DNA of 64,000 nt, taken from contig JAPTMU010000115.1 in assembly GCA_028583405.1 (NCBI GenBank), positions 332,501-396,500 on the forward strand, in the 5' to 3' direction. The notes below the pieces were generated by a model. It saw only the letters and a list, made by a program, of their open reading frames with translations. It did no database searches and had not been told where the DNA came from. The DNA comes from Pogonophryne albipinna (taxonomy: Eukaryota > Chordata > Actinopteri > Perciformes > Artedidraconidae). Shown here one piece after another: positions 45,601 to 55,359 of this stretch. Made by a program: the position numbers and the translations under genes. Numbering within the stretch: position 1 is the stretch's first letter; every line of letters begins with the position of its first letter.

Positions 45601-48600
45601 TGGAAAGGAAATGAAGAAGGATGAAAGAAGATTAAAAACGGTATAAGACAAAGACGATGGAAGAAGGAAAACTTGGAAGAAGAAGATGATAGACGTAAGG
45701 AGAAAAGAGACGGAACTAAAAAAAGATGGAAAACCAAAGAAGTAGGAAAAGAGGAGGAAGAGGAAAAGCAGAACAACAAAAAGAGGACAAACTGAAGAGG
45801 ACGGCAGAAGAAAAATACAGAACATTTAAAAAGAACATAGAAGACAGAAGAAGGAGGGATGGGAAAATGTCTTGTTGTAATTCTCATTGGAGGAAACTCA
45901 AAGAAAACAAAACCTGTCACTTCTAACATATTTAGAGGAGCACCTGAAGATCCACATGACGCCTCAGTGGTGCAGATAATTGTTTTGATGAAACTCACCT
46001 CACCTCAGGAGCTCTTTGGAGTCGTGTTGGACAGTTTGACTGACAGGTTTTGATTCCGACGCTCAAATTTGGACGGATGATTAATTCGCAGAGATGATTA
46101 TGAGGTGACAGCGGCACCAACGGTGTAATTATAACACCAGGACGACAATCAGAGAGACTAAAAGTGAAGAGGGAAATGACAGAGCGCCGGGGGGTTGTGG
46201 AGATGTGGAGGAATTAAGATAAGAGAAATGACTGATGTGAACGTGTCCCCTACAAAGTGCTGCAGGGTAATGTATTTTTGGAGTTAGCATCTCCCTGGAT
46301 CTCTCCACAAAAAGCCAATGGAATGCAGATTTTGGATCATAGCAGAAAATAAGCCTTTTATGATACTTATACGCTTGTTCAGCACGATAATCTCCACATA
46401 TTAACACCACTTTATGAAGTAAGAAGCTAACGATAGACTATAAAGGAACTACAGCACGGTCACATAACTTCACGTCTCCACCTCTAAGCTAAAGGAGGCT
46501 AATGTTGGGCTATAAAGGAACTACAGCACGGTCACATGACTTCACGTCACCACCGGTAAGCTAAAGGAGGCTAATGTTGGGCTATAAAGGAACTACAGCA
46601 CGGTCACATGACTTCACGTCACCACCGGTAAGCTAAAGGTGGCTAATGTTGGGCTATAAAGGAACTACAGCACGGTCACATGACTTCACGTCACCACCGC
46701 TAAGCTAGAGGCGGCTAATGTTAGGCTATAAAGGAACTACAGCACGGTCACATGACTTCACCTCACCACCGCTAAGCTAAAGGTGGCTAATGTTGGGCTA
46801 TAAAGGAACTACAGCACGGTCACATGACTTCACGTCACCACCGCTAAGCTAAAGGCGGCTAATGTTGGGCTATAAAGGAACTACAGCACGGTCACATGAC
46901 TTCACGTCACCACCGCTAAGCTAAAGGCGGCTAATGTTGGGCTATAAAGGAACTACAGCACGGTCACATGACTTCACGCCACCACCGCTAAGCTAAAGGA
47001 GGCTAATGTTGGGCTATAAAGGAACTACAGCACGGTCACATGACTTCACCTCACCACCTCTAAGCTAAAGGCGGCTAATGTTGGGCTATAAAGGAACTGC
47101 AGCACGGTCACATGACTTCACGTCACTACCGCTAAGCTAAAGGCGGCTAATGTTGGGCGTGAAGGCATTTAGTCGTCTCATTTAGACACTTGTTAGCAGT
47201 TTTTAAATCCACCAGTTGGGTATTTACTCAACTGGTGGGTCAAATATTACATATTTTGTGTCATAGAATAAAACGTTAACATCTCTTCAGCTTGTGTTAA
47301 CCACAGACCTTATTTCAGACTGACAACTCAACAAGTTACACATTCAGAAAAACAATGACTTCCAGACAAAGGAACAGGAAGTAAACACTTAATAACTTTC
47401 TGGGTTTTAGGACCTATTCCTGCACTATATGGCAAGAAGATAGACAGTTTGGATGTTTGGGGGAAGGCACATACAGGTAATTGCTTGGAGGTAGATAAAG
47501 TGTAGATAAAGAGTAGATATGTGATGCAGAGATAGTGTGTCTGGCTGGGAAAGGCAGATACCAACTGAGCAAAGGAAGGACAGACGTCTGCCTTTGGAGT
47601 AGCCGATGGGGGGTGAACCGGCCGTTAGAAAACCACAGGGAGGAATAGATAACCTCAGCTAGACTTCTGCTTTAAAACCACCTGTCTGACCTTGGTGGAT
47701 TCCCTTCTGCAAACATGGAGAAAAACTCTGAGAACAGCGTATATAACATGGCTGTTTGGGTTCTAAAAGTGCCATGTTTTCACATGCTCCAATATTCCCC
47801 AAATCAACAATCTCCTTTTTTTCCTGGACTGAAGGGTACGCCATTGATAGAATATATAGATAGATATATTATTTAATGATCGCTATTTGGGAAATGTTTT
47901 TGTTACAAAAGCAAAATTGTGATGTACTGTTTGTAGAGATCAGCAGTCCAATGGTTGTATGCACTAAAGCACCAATAATTTACATTTAAAAAATATTCCT
48001 TATTAGATTGGCTCCATGGTATCAAGTGTTATATTACCACCATGTTTTATTTTGGGATGTACCACAGGAAGGCCGTATTGTCAAATTTTAAATTGTTTCT
48101 TAACACATTTAAAGAGTTGGTTGTATTGGAAAGTCAAGGAAAAAGAGCTAGATGGCACTAGGGTTCAACAACAGCTTGAGTTTCTCATAGTTGTTGAGGT
48201 GTACCTGAATGCACCATGAAATCCCTGTTGGCAAATACCACTTCAATTTGAAGTAGTACAACGACAACTCCCCGAATATTTACTGAAAGTAGGTGTGATA
48301 AGACGGCAGATTCTGGTGAACTTACCGAACTATTTTCCGAGTCTTCTTTCCGTTTTGCCTCCAAATATCGTTTTTCTGATGTGTTCTTAGTTTACATAAC
48401 TTACGGGGTGGACAAAAATAGTGATTTAATGATTTACGTGAAGCAGGAGATTTTCTCTTGACTGTTCTTTGGTTTTCCTAACATCCTAAACTTCAGCAGT
48501 GTTTCCATAGCTTTACTAGTGGCATGCTAACACACAGCTAGTTAGCAGCAACAACATATCCAAGGAACAGGAAGGCTGTGTACCGAGTGATAAATCTGCA

Positions 48601-51600
48601 AGTTGTAGTCCTCCCAACTCTCTGGGAGAAAAGCCTAAGCAAAAATCACTTCCATGGGAATTTGTTTTAACGTCTTGATTGGATTTTTTGATTATAGACG
48701 AACTTTAGACATGTAGGATTGACTAAAAAAAAGAGTCAAACGTTTCAAAAAGTCCGTATTATGGATTTCCTAAAGCTGGATCCCACTCTTACCATGATGC
48801 AACCAGTCTAATCTTTCAGTAACACCTTCCCTCCCTGATAAATCCCAACATATTTGAACCTCTGTACCCATACATTTTCAGTCTCCATGCCCCTGAATAA
48901 TTGACCAGAAGCCATTATCAGGGGGTTATTTCATCTGCCTGTTAATGCACATGACTCTTATAGTGTTGCACGGTGTACCGATACTTGAAAGGTACCGCGA
49001 TACCCTGCCGTTAAAAACGTTACGATTCCTCCGTTTCATTAGTATCGGTACTTTAAGAATGACGGGGAAAAGTACTCAGGTGAGAAAGCGCTGTTTTAAT
49101 AAGAGCCGTGTGTGTTCAGCGCTCTGCTTCCACTCCCTGCACTGCAGCCGTGCCTGCAGTCCCGCCCGTCTCAAGCACGTTCAAAGTCCCTCCCCTCCCT
49201 CTCAAGCACGCTCTAAGTCCCTCCCCTCTCTCGTGCACGCGCTAGCTGCCAGAGCATGTGAGAAAACGAGAAGCATGGCTGCAAGTGGGAATGCAACTGC
49301 CGCTGCGCCTCGGCTTGTTGACAAAAAAGACGCCAGAAGCGAAATTTGGAAGTATTTGAGCTATATCTCTGACAGTGAGGGCAAGCCTACGGACACCACG
49401 AGGCCTGTCTGTGAGACATGTTTTAGATCCCTGCAAACCAAGGGAGCCAACACATCAGACTTCGCTAATCACCTCGCCGACCGGCATCCAGAGCAGTTTA
49501 AAGAATTTAAAGACAGACAGGTTAGCGAATGTAATAGAATTACATCATGCTCAGCCCATGCCCTCAAATCTAAGTCAAACAAGTGTAATTTATTTTGTGA
49601 CAAACGAACGTTTTCGTAGTTTGACGAGGCAATTAATGGCAATGATATCTGTCTAATATGGCTATCTTTTTAGCTAACTTACCAATGTGGCTAACATCTG
49701 CAATGTACATTCTGTCAATAATTATTTATATTACTGTACTATTACATCAAAGAAATCACATAAACTCAAGTATAAAGAAGAGACCATGTTATAAGAAAAC
49801 ACTTAACAGATAAACTACAATGTTATTGATCATGAAAATAATAAAAGAAAAGTATCGAATCGGAATCGCAATTCTTGACTTGGTATCGAAACCAAAATGT
49901 TGGTATCGTGACAACACTAGACTCTTATCAATAGTACCTGCACAAAAACAACACATAATTGCTTTTTCTGGGTCTCTGGTGTTGACATTTCTATAATTTG
50001 TGTATTTGTTTGTCAGGATGTTCAGGGAGTTGGTCTCAGGCTCTCCTACAGTACCGTTTAAAACTCTGGAAAACCCATAACAATGGAAAACGAGTCACGT
50101 CACCAAGGAACAGGAAGGCTGTGTGCCGAGTGATAAATCTCCGAGTAGTAGTCCTCCCTAGAACTCTCTGGGAGATAAGTCTAAGTGTAAATCACTTCCA
50201 TGGGAATTTGGGAACCTCTTGATTAGATTTTTGATTATAGACGAACTTTAGACTAAAAAAAGTCAAACGTTTCAAAAAGTCCGTATAATGGATCTCCTAA
50301 AGCTGGATCCCACTCTTACCATGATGCAACCAGTCTAATCCTTTAGTAACACCTTCCCTCCCTGATAAATCCCAACATATTTGAACCTCTGTACCCATAC
50401 ATTTTCAGTCTCCATGCCCCTGAATAATTGACCAGAAGCCATTATCAGGGGGTTATTTCCTCTGCCTGTTAATGCACATGACTCTTATCAATAGTACCTG
50501 CAGAAAAATAACACATAATTGCTTTTTCTGGGTCTCTGGTGTTGACATTTCTATAATTCGTGTAGTATTTGTTTGCCAGGATGTTCTGGGAGTTGGTCTC
50601 AGGCTCTCCTACAGTATCGTTTAAAACTCTGAAAAACCCATAAAAATGGAAAACGAGTCATCCGCTGACAGCCTCAGCGCTGCTCTATAGATGCACGGTG
50701 CTTTGGGAATATAAACACAAATAGAAAATGCTTTCTTATCCGCTCCCGGGTTTCAAATTGTAGCTTTGGGCTGAGCCGCAAAGTAATCCAGTTAATTGCG
50801 TTTGGGAACTACTTTTCCACCCGAGATGTCCCCAGAATTGTTATTTTTGTTTATTCAGCGTCCTCCTAACATCATTTAGCTTCCTACTCCCTGGGGTCTC
50901 CATACGTGATTCATCCTGCAGTAATTCAATATAAAAGGCTGTGGGAGTTATCAATGCATCGATTGGACGGTTGGTCCTGTGCATTGCAGCAAATCTCAGT
51001 ATTGGCATCGGATGAGTCACGTACCGTTTAGCATCTTCTTAGCATTGTATACTCGTCGCGGTCTCTGAAGTTAAAGACCTGGTTATGTGCAAATCAGCGT
51101 CATGGGGCTGTGATTAAAAGCAGGAATAGACTAGAGGTGTGACCTGGAGAGAAGAAAGTTGTTGATTACAGAGTTAGACGTTGCTCAATGATGGCAACAA
51201 ACTATAGGCAGTGAATTTACAAGCTAACTGCTAACCATGATTTATAACATGAAAAAGCCCTTTTATTGCAAAATACTTTGAGATCAATAGACACTGTAGG
51301 GCTTCTCTCCAAATCCCTCCAGTCAATTATAAATCTGTGAGGCAATGGGTCAATATTAAGGTATTAAAAGTGTTGGATTTGACAAATTACGTTTGAGCAG
51401 GCTTTTGTTGCATACCGGCTAAAATGTGGATTGCAAAATGCTATCTTGGGACGCATCTGATAAGTTCAACTATAAGTACTTATATTTTGACTGATAATCA
51501 GCTAGTTTGAACATTTGAAGGAACCTTTTCTCCCATACGGTGTTTGTTTAGCATGGCTACGCATCAGGGTCGACTTAAAACGACTACACTCTTCACTATT

Positions 51601-54600
51601 TAGTAGGGCTGCTCAATTAATCGTATTTTAATCGCGATTACGATTATGGCTTGCGACGATTACGAAAACAACGTAATCGAAATAAAACGATTATTTTTTA
51701 ATTATTATTATTACTTTTTATTCAGCAGTCTGTGAAGATCTGCCAACGCTAACAGCGGCAATCCTCATTTCCAGCAAGTGCACGGCAGCTTTTTACGACG
51801 TAAGACAACACTAACGTTTAGCAATTAATGCACTTCAAGTACACACTTTTCTCAGGCAGAGCTTGAGTGTAACAATGTGACTATTGGTTTTGTTTTAAAG
51901 GGGACCTATCATGCAAAATGCACTTGTTGATGTCTTTTATACATAAGTATGTGTCTCCGGTGTGTCGGGGAACTCACGCAGCGTCAGAAAATAAAACCCT
52001 CTCTCTTTTCCTCCGTACCCAAATCTCTAAAAACGGGGAACAACGGAGCTGATCCAGATTTGCGTCCGATATGACGTAATATCTGAAATGTGGACCCACG
52101 GCCCAATCAGAAAGTTGCTATCAGAAACAATGCCCAACTGTTTTGGACGTAATATGGTCGGTGTTTACATTAGCATCGCTAACACTCAGAGCTAACCTGT
52201 ACTGGAGAGCATGTGTGTGAAGAAGCAGGAAGTAAAAAGGAACTCACCTTGTGGTATAACCGGCAAGAGAGAAAGCCTTTGAGCTCCAGACTGTTTCAGA
52301 GAGAATCCTTGATAATCCATGATATGGCGTTTCATCGCGGCAGCATTTAGTTTAGACAGTAGCTGCCGGGTCCCGCATGAGCTCAGACCCCTCCTCTTTA
52401 AAGCTTTATCCCCAAATCAGCACTTTTAAAACAGGAAGTGAAATAGAGGGATATGAGGCATGGCTAGAATGATCTGTTTGGTACTTTGAGCAAAACACTT
52501 CATAGACATGTTTTTTTATATATATCTGAGACCTATGCTATAGAGTGGCGAAGTCACGCCCATCTACTTCCGGTCCATGGGACCTTATTTCGGAAAAATT
52601 ATGTATTGAAGTCAATGGAGAGAGAAAACGTATCTTTCGATCCCGTTTGAATTGTGCCATGAATTACACATATGATGTTTGTCAATCTTAAAAAATCATT
52701 TCCGTGTCAAAAAAGTCACAGTTTGTCGTAAAACTGTTGAAATATAAGACTATGAAAAATACGCAACTAGAAAGACTACAAATCCCAGTCGTGTAAGTGA
52801 TGTCATAACTGTTTTCCTCCACTAAGAGATAGCTAAGATCAGCGCCATATAGATAGAATATATCTATATGGCGCTGGCTAAGATAAGATAACTTTAACAA
52901 GATGCCTGTGTGCTTAGTACCAGGTTGTTATCATACCAGCAATGGGTCTTGCTCGTTCTTTCGCTTCCCGTCTGATGAAAGGACCAGGAGTGGCTGGATC
53001 AAGTTAGCTACCTAGCTAGTAGCTAGCACGTTAGTTAGCATTACAGCCTTGTCATTTTTATTAGCCTTAATATGAAGTAACATTAAGTAACCCAAAATGT
53101 TAAACAGTAAGAGTAGTAGTCATATTTCGTGAACCCTTTGAAGAGTACTGTCACCGGTGTGATCATTCTATAATACACCATTAAGCCCGGGAGAGAAATG
53201 CTAACGCTACATTAGCATCGGCGATTTGTTCTACTTCACGCTATCTGCACAAATGGTTGACATTAAACATTAAAAAGACCAGGCAGTTCAGAGAGAATCA
53301 AAGGAAGGCAGGCAGCTTTGCATGACGTTCTTCTGGACGTGTTTCATTGTGGTGATAGTGAGGGTAGTCAATCCTTTTGTTGACAAGACAGTAGTGACGG
53401 CCATCTAGGTGACGTGTGTTGTTCTGCGAGACCGGAGATGTAGTTCATTGAGCGTTTCACACAAACAAATGTGTAACTTCACAGTTTTAAGACACATTTT
53501 TTTTTTGACTTGCAAAATTATCTTTTAAATTGACAAACATCATATGTGTAATTCGTGGCGCAATTCAAACGGGATCGAAAGATAATCTTTGTCTCTCCAT
53601 TGACTTCAATGCATAACTTTTTCGAAATAAGGTCCCATGGAGCTCCACCGGAAGGGGAGGGACTTCGCCTCTCTATAGCTCAAAAATAGCATGATAGGTG
53701 CACTTTAATTGTGATACACGGGGGTAGACATTAAGGGTAAAAAGCCTCCGGGCCGGTGGAATTGTATTATCGCTGGCCCCACCATTGTAACCTCTGGCCT
53801 CGAGCATTCGTCCACCAAAAACAAAATCTACTAATAATGAAGAAAATTAACACATTTGTTGCAATAGTAATTTATGCACTAACTACATTACTACTTGTAC
53901 TACAACATTTGAATAATCAGGTCTTCCTCATTTTCCTCAATTGTTCATATTTGGTTTATTAAAATAATAATATTGTAGTCATTGTTAAAAAAAGGCTGCT
54001 ATTATTATTTGTATAATGCGCTTTCTGCCTTCCTGTCATTAGGAGTTAGAAATGTAATGGCTATGTAATTAATTAGATTAGAACCTTCATTCTCCTAAAC
54101 TGCTGGGACATTTCCCTATAGCCAATACCTTTATATTGTCTACTCTTCACTTACTTGTCAGCATAGGTCAGCATTGATGTACAGAGCCGACAGAAGACCT
54201 TGTTAATATTGGCATCATATTGAGAGCTGCAGTGACGCGTCTTAAAACCAGGAAGTAAGCTGCTGGTTCCCTCGACAGAAAGCAATGGGATTTCTCCACA
54301 GGGTTTTGGAAAATAGCTGGAAATAAGGTCTGTGGAAAACAAACCTGTTTGATAAATGCACGTTTTGTTCAGCCGGATAATCTCCACATGTCTACCCTAC
54401 TTTTATCATTTAAGGCAATATTTGGCCCGAGCGGGCAAGTGGAAAGTACGTTATGCTGGCCCGGGGTGTCTAAATAGTGCTTCCGGGCCAGCGGGCCATT
54501 TATAATGTCGAGCCCTGATACATACTGCAAAAAACCACGTCTTAGAAAACTGCGACAGAAATGTTAAAGAAATCTGACTATTTATGCAGTATTCACAGGA

Positions 54601-55217
54601 AATTTAAAATGCACCTAAATCGCTCATTTTACACAAGTTTCCTTCACTTCTGCATTCACTATTGGGGTTAATTGCACAAATGATCAGTTGTTCTGCACTG
54701 TTGATTGTTGTGCATCGAATACAATATGAAATATCCTTAAAATATGTCACTTAGTGAAGGGTTGTGAGTTCACTAATTGATAGAAAAGTGCTATTTGGAA
54801 ACCAGCGATATATAAACTACTAAGCTTTCTCTTTGAGACTTTCACACTCAAACATGTCTCTGTTTTTTTAATAACGTCCCTGAGAGTTATTTCTGGAGCA
54901 GTTTGAATTCCTCCGTGAATATCCCTTCATTGTGTTTCCACTAATCTGCCGACTGAGTTTTAGAAAACGTGCACAGGATTATTCTCAAAGATGATTCCAG
55001 CGTTTATCTAAAGCTGCGGCAAATTAAGAAGGAAATGCCTCTTTTTCAATGACGCAACAAAACAGACACTTTCTTTGTGCGTTAACGCTCTTTATTCTCA
55101 TTGTTTGGGTTTCCAGTGTGTATTAACTGAGAGTGCTGATTTCCCCCGACGTCACACACACACACACACTGACACACACACAGACACACACACACACTGA
55201 CACACTTACACACACAG

Positions 55218-55251
<34 letters not shown>

Positions 55252-55278
55252 ACACACAGACAAACACACAGACACACA

Positions 55279-55359
<81 letters not shown>

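Noticed and set aside
45519..45998. A 159-codon Phe/Ser-rich minus-strand frame
   Set aside because: The purine-rich plus strand gives a pyrimidine-rich, stop-poor minus strand; no domain.
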